From positions 1 to 64,000 of the forward strand of contig JAAEQD010000345.1 of assembly GCA_024231855.1 (NCBI GenBank): a DNA stretch of 64,000 bases. Direction: 5' to 3'. The translations under genes were made by a program, and so were the position numbers. Below are positions 17,500 to 27,939 of the stretch, piece after piece. The notes below the pieces were generated by a model, which was not told the origin of the DNA, did not search any database, and saw only the letters and a list, made by a program, of their open reading frames with translations. This stretch comes from Candidatus Zixiibacteriota bacterium. Lineage in GTDB: Bacteria > Zixibacteria > MSB-5A5 > UBA10806 > 4484-95. Numbering within the stretch: position 1 is the stretch's first letter; each line of letters starts with the position of its first letter.

Positions 17500-18363
17500 T
17501 TATCGTTTTACTCCTACGACAACACGTTGGATACCGGCTAAATCATCAATGATATTTATTTCGGAATTCGGTAAGCATGAATGAATAATGCTTACTACCT
17601 TATCAGCCTGACCGAATCCGACCTCAAAACAAATAATGCCTTTCGGATTGAGCGCGGTTGTCGCTCTTCGTGAAATCGATTTAAAAAAAGTAAATTGATC
17701 ACCCCTCGCTACCAACGCAACCTTCGGTTCATAATACCTGACCTCGGGTTGAAGATCGTTATAATCGCTATTGTCGACATAGGGCGGATTCGAAACTATC
17801 GCGTCGAATTTACCGCAGTCGCGCCAGAACCGCGATTGCAAACAGTCGGCACAAACGAACTCTATTTTACCGTTAACGTAGTTAAGCGAGGCATTGGCTC
17901 TGGCCAAGTCTAATGAATCGGCGGAAACATCTACGGTTGTTACGGATACATCTTCGACATTGGCGGCTATGGCGATCGCGATATTGCCCGAACCCGTGCC
18001 GATATCAAGCAACCGAGGAGACTTCATCGGTTTAATCAGTTCGACCAGGTTTTCCACCAATACTTCTGTTTCCGGGCGCGGGATCAACGCCCTCTCATCG
18101 ACCTTTAACTTGACATTATAAAATTCAACTTCGCCGATTAAATACTGTACCGGCACGTGAAGGCATCGTTTTTCCAATAACCGATCATATTGCTTGATTT
18201 TTTCATCGGCTATGATTTCATCGGATGATAATTGCAGATCGGAGGAGGTTTTGTTCAGAATGTATTGAAGGATTAACCGGGAGGAAATTTCGGCGTCATC
18301 AATACCGGCGGTCTTCAATCTGACCAGACCCCGGCTGATAAGTTCAGCGACAGAAACGGGCAT
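17500..18363 (-). CDS. prmC: Peptide chain release factor N5-glutamine methyltransferase
   Basis: ALIPRPETEVLVE, LLDIGTGSGNIAIAIA, FDAIVSNPPYV. Confidence 0.94.
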   Translation of the reverse strand: MPVSVAELISRGLVRLKTAGIDDAEISSRLILQYILNKTSSDLQLSSDEIIADEKIKQYDRLLEKRCLHVPVQYLIGEVEFYNVKLKVDERALIPRPETEVLVENLVELIKPMKSPRLLDIGTGSGNIAIAIAANVEDVSVTTVDVSADSLDLARANASLNYVNGKIEFVCADCLQSRFWRDCGKFDAIVSNPPYVDNSDYNDLQPEVRYYEPKVALVARGDQFTFFKSISRRATTALNPKGIICFEVGFGQADKVVSIIHSCLPNSEINIIDDLAGIQRVVVGVKR

Positions 18364-18365
18364 GG

Positions 18366-18590
18366 CTAGCGGTCAAGACCGAACGGATCTTTACCGCGAG
18401 GACCTCTATCGAACAAAGCCAGGCTCGATTCCGTACAACCTCCCCGAGGGTAAACGAAACCTGGATTGACGCCCCCGCGAGAAACGTTTATCGATTTCGA
18501 GGCTATTTGCCCGGCTTCGGCGCCAGACAAGCCGACCGCCAGGCCAACGCCAATCAGTCCGGTCGCTTTTATAAAGTCACGTCTTTTCAA
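18366..18590 (-). CDS. Short protein with twin-arginine (Tat)-type signal, unknown function
   Basis: MKRRDFIKATGLIGVGLAVGLSGAEA signal; TTG start overlaps the upstream stop (TTGA); stop 2 nt before the prmC ATG. Confidence 0.65.
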   Translation of the reverse strand: MKRRDFIKATGLIGVGLAVGLSGAEAGQIASKSINVSRGGVNPGFVYPRGGCTESSLALFDRGPRGKDPFGLDR

Positions 18591-19174
18591 ATTTTAATCC
18601 TATAACTGAGACCCGCCTGAAGGGCTGACCCATCAAAACGATAGTCTCTTTCCTCTATTATGAAACGAGCCGTTTGGAATCTATATAGTAACTCTAACCC
18701 GATTGATTCCTGAAGCGCTATATCCAGCCCGACAACGCCATACAGACCAAAACCACCGTCGCTTTCCCCTTCGGCCTCGGATAAACTGCCGCCGCCGGTA
18801 CCCACGCCAAATACCAGGTAATTGCCGCCCGAATCAGTTAAGCCATGGTTAATTCGGAAATCGAGATAGAAGCTATACATTCGAATATCTTCTTCGAAAA
18901 AGGCGTATGGCTCAATCTGTCGACTAAGATATTCAAAACTCGGACCGATCGAAAAAAGATCAGATACAAAATACTCCATTGATACTCTGAAAGCCATGCT
19001 GTCATAAATATCATAAGTAGCATCGCGATTGGTGAATTTAATATTGCCGGCCGGAATATATGATAAACCAAGCCTGGTCGTAATCTGTCCTTTGGAATTA
19101 TCCTGACCGGTATTGTTGGCCGAAACCTTAACAGGAATCATCAATAAAACGACCAATAAAATTCTTACAATCAT
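18587..19174 (-). CDS. Outer-membrane beta-barrel protein
   Basis: Signal peptide plus amphipathic beta-strands (FRVSMEYFVSDLFSIGPSFEYLSR...LGLSY...); ATGA overlap with upstream gene. Confidence 0.7.
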   Translation of the reverse strand: MIVRILLVVLLMIPVKVSANNTGQDNSKGQITTRLGLSYIPAGNIKFTNRDATYDIYDSMAFRVSMEYFVSDLFSIGPSFEYLSRQIEPYAFFEEDIRMYSFYLDFRINHGLTDSGGNYLVFGVGTGGGSLSEAEGESDGGFGLYGVVGLDIALQESIGLELLYRFQTARFIIEERDYRFDGSALQAGLSYRIKI

Positions 19175-20496
19175 TCTGCCGATACAAAGTTGAAGTTATT
19201 TATTTTCATCGCCGGAACATACATCATTACGCCATACTTGTAAACAAGCCTTCTCTCTTCAGAAAGGACTTCGGCGCTATTGAATGCTTCCAGCATCGAT
19301 TGATTGATTCGCATATCAGCCACCGGTGAGACTTTATTGCCATTTTCAATCAAGAATGTACCGTCACGAGTGGTGCCGGTAACCAGGGTGCGGATCGGGT
19401 TGATGAAGTTGACATACCAGAAATGGGCAATATAGATAGCTCGTTCGGTAGAAGAGATTATTTCGTCCAGCGGTATCGTCCCCGGATTCATAACCATCGC
19501 TTTTGGGTAAGGTCCAAAACTATTATCGGGGGCCAGGGCATTGCCGGTCGATTCGGTATCATTCAAGGCGGCGAAATAACTGTTATAAACCAGGCCTTTG
19601 GCGATGCCATTTTCGATAATTCGCACTTTTCGACGCGGTACGCCTTCATAATCAAACGGTATATATCTCATTTGTGAATGAAAGGGGTCCTCGGTGATTG
19701 TGATATTATCGCCCATTATCTTTTCACCCATTTTACCGGCCATAAAATTCGGCCGTGAAACTTTACCTTTGCCGCCAAACCCCAAAAAGCCCAAAAACAA
19801 AAGGAAATCGGCAACCGCTTCAGGATCGAGAATTACCGTGTAAGGACCGGGCTCTAAAGATAATGGTTCTACCGATCTGGCCGCTTTAGTTACGGCCCGG
19901 TCCGCTATCGCTTTAAAATCGATCTCATCGACATCACGTGTATGGGTTTGAGCGAATCCCGCCCGCCCGGCGCTATCGCTTAAAGTAATCGACAACCTGG
20001 CCTCGGCAACCTTACCTTGTTGACGGGTTCCCAGACTGTTGGCCACGGCCAGTTCCGTTTGCGAGGTCTGGAACATTCCGGCCGTTTCGAGGCTGTCTTT
20101 TCCGGCGATATCAACAATAGTCTTAATGGCGTTAGCCCTGTCAAAAGCCGAATAGTCGGCGGTTGATTTTATGAAACCGGTCGATTCAGGAGCACCCGAC
20201 GATTTAACCAGAGACGAGAATTGTGGATCATCATGCTGCTGAGAACATATTTCAACTGCTTTTTTCACAAGATTATCAACGGCTTCCTGTGAAAGATTGT
20301 TCGTTTTAGCGATACCAATTTTCTGGCCGATAATGGCCCTGCACCAGACCGTATGGTCGGTGCGGCCAATGTTACCGTTGATTTTATTTTCGGCGAATCG
20401 CGTTAGATAGAATTCCTCGCTTTCGCAAACGAGTTCGGTTTGATCGGCGGAGGATTTATTCAGGCTTTTGTCCAATATTTCGAGCGCTTTAGACAT
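19171..20496 (-). CDS. TldE/PmbA-family protein (catalytically inactive partner type)
   Basis: MSKALEILDKSL...; PYTVILDPEAVADFLLFLGFLGFGGK; GTTRDGTFLIENGNKVSPVADMRINQSML; no HExxxH. ATG overlaps the tldD stop (TGATG). Confidence 0.88.
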   Translation of the reverse strand: MSKALEILDKSLNKSSADQTELVCESEEFYLTRFAENKINGNIGRTDHTVWCRAIIGQKIGIAKTNNLSQEAVDNLVKKAVEICSQQHDDPQFSSLVKSSGAPESTGFIKSTADYSAFDRANAIKTIVDIAGKDSLETAGMFQTSQTELAVANSLGTRQQGKVAEARLSITLSDSAGRAGFAQTHTRDVDEIDFKAIADRAVTKAARSVEPLSLEPGPYTVILDPEAVADFLLFLGFLGFGGKGKVSRPNFMAGKMGEKIMGDNITITEDPFHSQMRYIPFDYEGVPRRKVRIIENGIAKGLVYNSYFAALNDTESTGNALAPDNSFGPYPKAMVMNPGTIPLDEIISSTERAIYIAHFWYVNFINPIRTLVTGTTRDGTFLIENGNKVSPVADMRINQSMLEAFNSAEVLSEERRLVYKYGVMMYVPAMKINNFNFVSAE

Positions 20497-21941
20497 CAAA
20501 CACCTACCTTCACCTGTCTGAATCTCGCCGGCGCGGCGCCTTGACCCACACGGCCATTCTGAGCCGGTTGGCCTTTGCCGCAATTGGGAGTCCCCCAGAG
20601 ACGCCAAAGCGACTCATTGCCGATACCATCGCAGGAATTCCAGAATTCGATCGTGTTACTCGCGTAAGTGGGATTTTTAATCAGTTTACCCAATTTACCG
20701 CCTTTTATCTCACGGCCTAACTCGCAACCAAAATGGAAGCTCTCGCGGGTGTCATCGATTGACCAGGATGATGTAGTCTCCATCAGAATGCCATCATCGA
20801 TACCGGAAATCAAATCTTCCAGAGTCTTGTCGCCGGGTTGAAGAATTGTATTGGTCATGCGACAGATCGGCATATTACCCCAGCCATCGGCCCTGTTCGC
20901 GCCGGTAGATGCTTTGCCGATACGGGCCGCGGTCTCCCTGGATGAAAGGTAATTGACCAGGACGCCGTCCTTGATCAAATATTCTCGATTGGCGGCTACG
21001 CCATCATCATCAAAACCGAAAGTGCCCAGGCCATGAGGCGCGGTGGAATCGGCGGTGACATTTATTATATCCGAGCCATATTTAAGATTATCAAGCATAT
21101 CCGGTATCGCGAAACTCGTACCAGAGAAATTGCGCTCGACACCGAATACGCGATCCAATTCCAGGGGATGACCAATTGATTCGTGTATCACCAGCGACAT
21201 ATGCGAGCCATCCAGAATAATATCGGTAGTTTTCTCCGGGCATGGTTCGGCATCCAGTAGAGCCGCCGCCTCTTCGCATATAATCGGGATGTTATTTTCG
21301 AAATCGATATGATCCAGAAACTCATAGCCCCGAGTCTCGAATTGGCCTTCGTTGGCCGGATAGCTTCTGGAGGCTCTGTCACGATGTGACCGCATGGCGG
21401 CAACGCTAATACCGGCGCCACTATGATAGATAGTCTGCTCGATCTCGGAACCTTCAGAGTTAACGAATCCTTTATAAATCTTCCTAAAATCGAGATATCC
21501 GCTTCGAGACCTGATACCCTCATGTTTGCCCATCAGCTCATCCAGGTGAGCCAGAAACGCGAGTTTTTCGGTAAGAGAAATCTGGAATGGATCGGTTTTG
21601 ATTTTCGTCTTAAACGAATCCTTAACTTGAGGATTGGCCGCAAGCTCTATCGGTATTTTCTGCAATAATGCCGAAGCTTTTCCGATGTTAATTGCTTTCC
21701 GAACGATGCGATCTATTTCTGTTACATCCGTATTCGCGGAACTGCAGAAACCCCAGGCGCCATCGACAATAACTCGGATACCAAATCCCCTGTCGATACT
21801 GTGACTGACGTCCTCCGGGGCGCCATCCGAATACGATAACTCCTCGGATTCGGTATGAACGTAACGGAAGTCGGCATAAGTCGCGCCGGCGCTAATCGCT
21901 TTTTCCATGGCGAGTACACCCGCAATTTTAAAATCTTTCAT
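20496..21941 (-). CDS. tldD: TldD-family metalloprotease
   Basis: LVIHESIGHPLELDR (HExxxH), GIRVIVDGAWGF, YLSSRETAARIG, RMTNTILQPGDKTLEDLISGID. Confidence 0.92.
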   Translation of the reverse strand: MKDFKIAGVLAMEKAISAGATYADFRYVHTESEELSYSDGAPEDVSHSIDRGFGIRVIVDGAWGFCSSANTDVTEIDRIVRKAINIGKASALLQKIPIELAANPQVKDSFKTKIKTDPFQISLTEKLAFLAHLDELMGKHEGIRSRSGYLDFRKIYKGFVNSEGSEIEQTIYHSGAGISVAAMRSHRDRASRSYPANEGQFETRGYEFLDHIDFENNIPIICEEAAALLDAEPCPEKTTDIILDGSHMSLVIHESIGHPLELDRVFGVERNFSGTSFAIPDMLDNLKYGSDIINVTADSTAPHGLGTFGFDDDGVAANREYLIKDGVLVNYLSSRETAARIGKASTGANRADGWGNMPICRMTNTILQPGDKTLEDLISGIDDGILMETTSSWSIDDTRESFHFGCELGREIKGGKLGKLIKNPTYASNTIEFWNSCDGIGNESLWRLWGTPNCGKGQPAQNGRVGQGAAPARFRQVKVGV

Positions 21942-22024
21942 AATAAACAGAATATTATAATTTAAATTTAAAACAGTCAACAATAATTATCAAAAACTAT
22001 TGTTGATAGTAATTCGATATTCAA

Positions 22025-23128
22025 TCAGGCTTTGGTTTTACTCTCTTCGGCCAGGGCGACTTTTTTCTCAAAAGCGAAATTCTTGGCGGCGTTGATTAAT
22101 TCATCAAGTTGACCGTTTAAAACACCATCGAGATTATAAAGAGTCAGACCAATACGATGATCGGTCACCCTGTTTTGGGGGAAATTATAGGTTTTTATCT
22201 TTTCAGACCGGTCCCCGGAACCAACTATTGATTTCCGGGACTTGGAGATTTTCGAGTTATGTTCATCGGTAATTCTATCGAGAAGTCGAGCACGCAAAAC
22301 TTTGAAAGCCTTGGCTTTATTTTTATGTTGAGATTTTTCATCCTGGCAAGTAACCACCGTATTGGTTGGCAGATGAGTTATTCGCACCGCCGAATCGGTA
22401 GTATTTACCGATTGACCTCCCGGCCCGGATGAACGGAAGACATCTATTTTCAAATCGTTGGGATCGACTTTCAGATCGATATCCCCGGCTTCAGGCAAAA
22501 CAGCCACCGATGCCGCCGATGTATGGAGACGTCCCGATGTCTCGGTTACCGGCACTCGCTGTACCCGATGGATGCCGGATTCATACTTCAAATCGCCATA
22601 AATATCGACACCTTCAACCGAGAATGTTATCTCTTTGAACCCGCCTATCCCAGTATCACTGGAGTTCATGACATCGAGTTTCCAGCCCTGTGTTTCGACA
22701 TATTTCGAGTACATACGGTAAAGGTCGGCCACGAATAAGGCGGCTTCCTCGCCGCCGGTACCGGCCCGTATCTCGATTATGACGTTTTTGACGTCTTCGG
22801 GATCCTTGGGTACCAGCCTGGATTTCAACCTGGTTTCGAGTAACAGCAGCTTCTCCTGAAGTTCGGGCAATTCCTCATTAGCCAACTCGGCCAGTTCGCC
22901 TTCCGGGTCTTCTTTAATTAAAAGCTCATTATCGCTAATACTTTTCAGGATTTTAAAATATTCTCTGCCTGTTTTCAGAGTTTCTTCTATTTCGGCTCGC
23001 TGTTTGGCAGTCGTTCGGTAGAGCTTTTGATCGGAGAGCACCTTTGGATCGGACAGCATTTCATCGAGTTGCTCCAGCTTGGACTTTAATGGCGCTAACA
23101 ACTTTTCAAATGGAAATTCCATGGTCAA
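22025..23128 (-). CDS. prfA: Peptide chain release factor 1
   Basis: RAGTGGEEAALFVADLYRMY; RVPVTETSGRLHTSAASVAVLPE; RSSGPGGQSVNTTDSAVRITH (GGQ). Confidence 0.95.
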   Translation of the reverse strand: MTMEFPFEKLLAPLKSKLEQLDEMLSDPKVLSDQKLYRTTAKQRAEIEETLKTGREYFKILKSISDNELLIKEDPEGELAELANEELPELQEKLLLLETRLKSRLVPKDPEDVKNVIIEIRAGTGGEEAALFVADLYRMYSKYVETQGWKLDVMNSSDTGIGGFKEITFSVEGVDIYGDLKYESGIHRVQRVPVTETSGRLHTSAASVAVLPEAGDIDLKVDPNDLKIDVFRSSGPGGQSVNTTDSAVRITHLPTNTVVTCQDEKSQHKNKAKAFKVLRARLLDRITDEHNSKISKSRKSIVGSGDRSEKIKTYNFPQNRVTDHRIGLTLYNLDGVLNGQLDELINAAKNFAFEKKVALAEESKTKA

Positions 23129-24141
23129 ACTCTAACTTTCTCATTATACAGCTGCGTTCCTTCGATCGAGGCAATCAAAGATGTGATTCCCACTTCAAGT
23201 TGATCATCCTCCGGTTCGCGGGTAGTAATTTTCTGAAGCCATAATCCGGGCGCGATAAAGAATTTCGTGAGCTTATTATTTCTTGTTTTACCGGAAAGCT
23301 TCAGAAGCTCGTAAGAAACCCCCGCAACTAAAGGCAGAAGTGAAAAATGTAGAGCGAACCTCTGCAGCAGAAACGGTTGATGGCCAAAGGTACTGGCGAA
23401 TATCGAATCGGAAACCGCGTAAGTAAGGATCGCCATTAACGCGACAATTAAAATAAAACTGGTGCCGCAACGAGGGTGAAGCGTGGTAAATTTCCGGGTA
23501 TTCTCGACTGTCAGAGGTAGATCCGCCTCGAAAGCGAATATCGTTTTATGTTCCGCGCCATGATAAGCGAAGATTCGCTTAATATCTTTTAGATATGAAA
23601 TCGCCTTTATATACATAACAAACATCACCATTCTGATAATTCCGGCTATCAAATTGAATCCCAGCGCTTCCTTATGCACATTTAGAAGCTGGGCGAATAA
23701 TAGCGGCAGGAAGAAAAATATTCCGATAGCCAGAGCCATTGACACGACAATCGTCCCCGCCAGAGCCAGGTTCATTTTCCGAGACACCGGGCTTGAGATA
23801 TCCGATGCATCGCTCTCTTCATCAGCGGCGGTTACCTCGGCGGAATAGTTCAACGTTTTGATGCCGATCACCAACATCTCAAAAAAGGAGACGATGCCCC
23901 TGAGTATCGGCTGACCCAGAAACTTGTGCCGCTTGGCCAGAGAGATATATGGCTCTGTACGGGTTGTAATTTCGCCGGAGGCCCGTCTGATTGAGGTTGA
24001 TATCCGATCAGGGGACCGCATCATAACACCCTCGATGACCGCCTGGCCGCCAACATTTTTATCTACCCAAAAGAATGGCAGACTTATGATTGCCAATAAT
24101 GATTTCAAACTAGGCCCAAATTGATACAAAAATAGCGGCAC
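23125..24141 (-). CDS. DUF1385 family membrane protein (5' end uncertain; listed start falls in a hairpin)
   Basis: VGGQAVIEGVMMRSPDRIS; AYHGAEHKTIFAFE; TLHPRCGTSFIL. Confidence 0.9.
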   Translation of the reverse strand: MPLFLYQFGPSLKSLLAIISLPFFWVDKNVGGQAVIEGVMMRSPDRISTSIRRASGEITTRTEPYISLAKRHKFLGQPILRGIVSFFEMLVIGIKTLNYSAEVTAADEESDASDISSPVSRKMNLALAGTIVVSMALAIGIFFFLPLLFAQLLNVHKEALGFNLIAGIIRMVMFVMYIKAISYLKDIKRIFAYHGAEHKTIFAFEADLPLTVENTRKFTTLHPRCGTSFILIVALMAILTYAVSDSIFASTFGHQPFLLQRFALHFSLLPLVAGVSYELLKLSGKTRNNKLTKFFIAPGLWLQKITTREPEDDQLEVGITSLIASIEGTQLYNEKVRV

Positions 24142-24165
24142 CCCTTCAAGGGTTATAGTGCCGCT
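24134..24165 (-). terminator. Hairpin/terminator downstream of rpmE
   Basis: agcggcac...gtgccgct stem followed on the minus strand by ATTTTTG. Confidence 0.6.
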
Positions 24166-24174
24166 GTAATTTTG

Positions 24175-24378
24175 CTACTTTGTTCCGTATTTCCGTTTAT
24201 AACGGTCTACCCGGCCGCCTGTATCCACCAGCTTCTGTTTGCCGGTGAAAAACGGGTGGCAGTTAGAACAAATCTCAACTGTCAAATCCTTTACCGTTGA
24301 GCGGGTTTCGATCACGTTGCCGCAGGCACAGGAAATTTTCGTCTCGTAGTATTTAGGATGTATTCCTTTTTTCATCAT
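24175..24378 (-). CDS. rpmE: Ribosomal protein L31 (Cys-containing form)
   Basis: [64 protein letters not shown]. Confidence 0.96.
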   Translation of the reverse strand: MMKKGIHPKYYETKISCACGNVIETRSTVKDLTVEICSNCHPFFTGKQKLVDTGGRVDRYKRKYGTK

Positions 24379-24429
24379 TCCTCCCGGACGCCCTAATATA
24401 ATTGTTTTGTTGTCCGGCGCAAGACCATT

Positions 24430-25713
24430 TTAACGTAAAAGAACCATTTTTTCTGTTTCATTTGTTCCTGCCAAACGAGCAAAATAGATACCTGTTACCA
24501 CCTCCTGGCATCTCATATCCAGCCCGTTCCAGATTACACTGTTATATATCGAATGATCTGACCTTGAGCTTAACCGTTTTACCAATCGGCCGCCGATATC
24601 GAATATCTCGATTGTAATGGTATTCCCCGTTTTGCTCTCATAAGGTATCACCACAGATGAGTTAAAGGGGTTGGGATATGGCGTATTTAAGCTGCATTTA
24701 TAGGGGATTTCCGCTATTTCATCAATTGATGTACGGGTATCCAAAATGGCGATAGAGACCGGCCCGGAGCCGACATTATAGGTATCGATTATCTCGCCTT
24801 CAGAATTAAATTTCGAAACCGAATTAGCAATCTGTCCCACCGAATAGATATAATCAAGCGAATCGATGGCTATTCCATAAGAGCCCGTACCGACCAGGAT
24901 TGGATTATCATCGCCTCTTAACAGTACTCGATCCAGGGTATCGTAGCTGTACACATGCCCGTCATTGACCCAACCTCCGGCCGAAATAAAACCGATTCCG
25001 GCCGAGTTGATGGCGAATTTGACCGGAAAACCGCCGGTCGCCAGCGAATCGACCGCCATCATCTCCCAGGGATCGATAAAATATATCATGCCAAATACCG
25101 AGCTATAATTGCCGGTACAGATTACATTGATCAAGCCATCCGGGCCAACCTCGACAGCCTGAGGATTCTTGCTTACATTTACCCTGGCCAGTTCGGTACC
25201 GCTACTGGTTTCCAGAATGGAAACCGAACCCTGGCCATAGCTGAAATCGATCGGATTAAAGCCGGTATTGGTGACATAGAGGCGATCCCCCTGAGAGACA
25301 ATACCCTCGGGCGAAAGCCCTACCTCATAGGTGTCGATAACCGATCCCGCCGTTAAATCCACAGCGTAAACCGATGATGTAGCCAGGCCGGTGACATAGG
25401 CGAAACCGCCGGAAACCGCGACATTCCAGGGATTGCTGTTTAGCGGAAGTAGAATCTCCATATCTATTGAGTAGTCTGACGGGTCAATTACCATCAAACT
25501 GGCGGAAGTCGAATTGACCACATATAGCATTTCGCTATGGCAAATGACTTGATTAGGAACAGCTCCCAGAGTAACGATATGATTTTGAACCTGACCTGTC
25601 TCAAGATTTATTCTCGAAAGGGTTTCGGCGGAGCCGTTGATGACAAAAGCGCTATTCTGAGCCAAAGCCAAACTGGCGCCGATCAGTATGAATAGTAATA
25701 CAATTTTTTTCAT
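24430..25713 (-). CDS. YncE/YVTN-like beta-propeller protein with T9SS sorting domain
   Basis: Signal peptide; NSAFVINGSAETLSRINLETGQV...MLYVVNSTSASLMVIDPSD repeats; C-terminal NTPYPNPFNSSVVIPYESK...TGIYFARLAGTNETEKMVLLR. Confidence 0.85.
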   Translation of the reverse strand: MKKIVLLFILIGASLALAQNSAFVINGSAETLSRINLETGQVQNHIVTLGAVPNQVICHSEMLYVVNSTSASLMVIDPSDYSIDMEILLPLNSNPWNVAVSGGFAYVTGLATSSVYAVDLTAGSVIDTYEVGLSPEGIVSQGDRLYVTNTGFNPIDFSYGQGSVSILETSSGTELARVNVSKNPQAVEVGPDGLINVICTGNYSSVFGMIYFIDPWEMMAVDSLATGGFPVKFAINSAGIGFISAGGWVNDGHVYSYDTLDRVLLRGDDNPILVGTGSYGIAIDSLDYIYSVGQIANSVSKFNSEGEIIDTYNVGSGPVSIAILDTRTSIDEIAEIPYKCSLNTPYPNPFNSSVVIPYESKTGNTITIEIFDIGGRLVKRLSSRSDHSIYNSVIWNGLDMRCQEVVTGIYFARLAGTNETEKMVLLR

Positions 25714-25728
25714 TTCCTGTCCTTTATT

Positions 25729-27915
25729 TTACAGTTTTATTGTCATACCTAAGTGGAAGCTTCTCGGAGGCATCGGTTGATACTCCAGAAGCTCATAGTC
25801 TATATCAGTAAAATTATCAATTTTAAAATCCCAAATCGACGATACGTTTCTAATTTTAAACTCGACACCGGCCGATAAATTTACTCTCGTGTACGGCTTA
25901 AGCCACTTGGTATTCGCTTCCAAAAAATAGCATTTGCCCGAATCATACATCGATACGGTTAAATATACTCCGCCATAATTTAGGTTTATCCATAGCGTAT
26001 TGACATATAGAGGCTGATGGATAATGAATTTACCATAATTATCATTGCCCTCTTCCCGGTTCAATGCCCAAGAACGGACTCTTGAGAAATCCGCTTTTAA
26101 AATGCCATTGGGAGATTTATAACCGGCGATGAAAGTCGTACTGAAAAGATCGGAATTCGAAACGTTTACCGGCTTGAATTTCACACCCTGTGAGCGGCGC
26201 CAATATATCAGATCTTTATAACGAATATCACGATACTCGATCGAAAATCGCCAATCGCCAAACCGGGTAAAAGCGGCAAACAGTTCAGATGTAAAAGATC
26301 GTGATTGTTCCGGCTTCAAATCGGGATTGGCCATGACGAAAACATCCTCCCGCCAATGAAGTTCAGCTAAACCGGGCAATCGAAAGGAATTGGCATAGGA
26401 CGAACGTAAGCCGATTGAAACAACCTTCTCATAGATAATTGATGAAGTCAAAGAGGTTGAGGTATAATCCTTGTTATCGGCATTACAGAAAGAACTGGAT
26501 AAACCCGCGGAGAGCGATATTCTATCAACCTTCCGCATCAATCCCAAATTGCCTGATACTTTGTGAATATTACGAATAATCTTGCGAAGTGCCGATGTCG
26601 GTCGGATGAAATCCTGGCCTACAAGCATACTATGTTCATGAGATAATTTTGAATTGACTTTGAGCCATTCCGATTTAATGTATTCAAAGCCCGAGGTCAA
26701 GTTCAATTCACGTTCATGGTATTTAGTATCGAAGGGAATCCAACTTTCGTAATCATTATATAAGGTTTTCCTTTCCAGGTATGATAACATAGTCATGATA
26801 CGACTGGATTTTCCCGGATCACTGGATAATTCTCCTCCCACCGAGATTGCGCTTTTATTCGATATGGCATTCGGCGAGGGTGCGTCAATTCGCCCGGGAA
26901 CACCGTTGACTCCATCATAAATAAAACCCGATAAACTCAGATAGTTTTCATATAGCGAATTAGAGTATGAAAAAAAGTACTTATTTCGGTCAGAAAAAGC
27001 ATTTAGCCTGGTTTTATCGTCACCAGATCTATCAATATAGTTATAATCATTTCTGATGAAGCAATTTTCCCATATTCCATTTAATACTCCATAGCCGGCT
27101 TTCGAGTAATTGATCCCGGTTACATAGTTTTCATCACCAAAACTACCTCTTGATATCGAGACTTCAACTGGACTTAAATTACCGCCCCTTTTTGTGACAA
27201 GATTAACTGTCCCGCCTAATCCGCCATCAGTGACGGCATCTGTGGCTCCCGGTGAATAATATTCGATTTTGGAAATCGCGTTTAAGGGTATTTGCTCCAG
27301 ATCGGCCCTGCCGGTTAAAAGGGAATTTAACTCACGGCCATCGATTAAGATGTTTACGCCCTCGGATCTGATACCATTGGCTGAAATATACGTTTCACCG
27401 GTCGCGGGCGAACTAATCAGATTTAATCCGGGAATACTACCGATTAATTCCTTTACGGATTGATTTGATTTTTTATCGAGTTGATAACTTTTTGCGATTA
27501 GACCGAAATTGCCATTACCGGCAGGCGCGGATGCTTTAACATGAATCGGAGCGGAATTAATTAAATCCTGCCCAAGAAAAATATCGCGCCTTACAGTTAC
27601 ACCCCGGCCAATAGCGATTCTATCATTAGTGCAGACAATAACCGAGCCGAAACCGCAACTCAGGCGATATTCTCCCGGAGGGATGTCGTAAAAATAGTAA
27701 AATCCTTCATGATTTGTAGCAGATTTGTATGAGGTGTTCTTTATAGCTATTATGGCGTCGGCAACCGGTCCATGTTTGTCAATCACCTGTCCATAAAGCT
27801 TAAGTATACTTTGAGAATAAACCGAATTAGCCGCCGCTACAACTATAATCACCGTCAGGATGAGTAATAAAAAACTCCAGGAGGTCCGGAGCCCAAATAA
27901 TGAATTCACAGCCAA
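25729..27915 (-). CDS. TonB-dependent outer-membrane receptor, probable cobalamin (BtuB-like) transporter
   Basis: Carboxypeptidase-regulatory-like N-terminal domain, plug (VKELIGSIPGLNLISS...NILIDGRELNSLLTGRADLEQIPLNAISKIEYYSPG), beta-barrel; cobalamin riboswitch directly upstream. Confidence 0.85.
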   Translation of the reverse strand: MAVNSLFGLRTSWSFLLLILTVIIVVAAANSVYSQSILKLYGQVIDKHGPVADAIIAIKNTSYKSATNHEGFYYFYDIPPGEYRLSCGFGSVIVCTNDRIAIGRGVTVRRDIFLGQDLINSAPIHVKASAPAGNGNFGLIAKSYQLDKKSNQSVKELIGSIPGLNLISSPATGETYISANGIRSEGVNILIDGRELNSLLTGRADLEQIPLNAISKIEYYSPGATDAVTDGGLGGTVNLVTKRGGNLSPVEVSISRGSFGDENYVTGINYSKAGYGVLNGIWENCFIRNDYNYIDRSGDDKTRLNAFSDRNKYFFSYSNSLYENYLSLSGFIYDGVNGVPGRIDAPSPNAISNKSAISVGGELSSDPGKSSRIMTMLSYLERKTLYNDYESWIPFDTKYHERELNLTSGFEYIKSEWLKVNSKLSHEHSMLVGQDFIRPTSALRKIIRNIHKVSGNLGLMRKVDRISLSAGLSSSFCNADNKDYTSTSLTSSIIYEKVVSIGLRSSYANSFRLPGLAELHWREDVFVMANPDLKPEQSRSFTSELFAAFTRFGDWRFSIEYRDIRYKDLIYWRRSQGVKFKPVNVSNSDLFSTTFIAGYKSPNGILKADFSRVRSWALNREEGNDNYGKFIIHQPLYVNTLWINLNYGGVYLTVSMYDSGKCYFLEANTKWLKPYTRVNLSAGVEFKIRNVSSIWDFKIDNFTDIDYELLEYQPMPPRSFHLGMTIKL

Positions 27916-27939
27916 CCTCTCACTCGCAGGTTAATTTTT

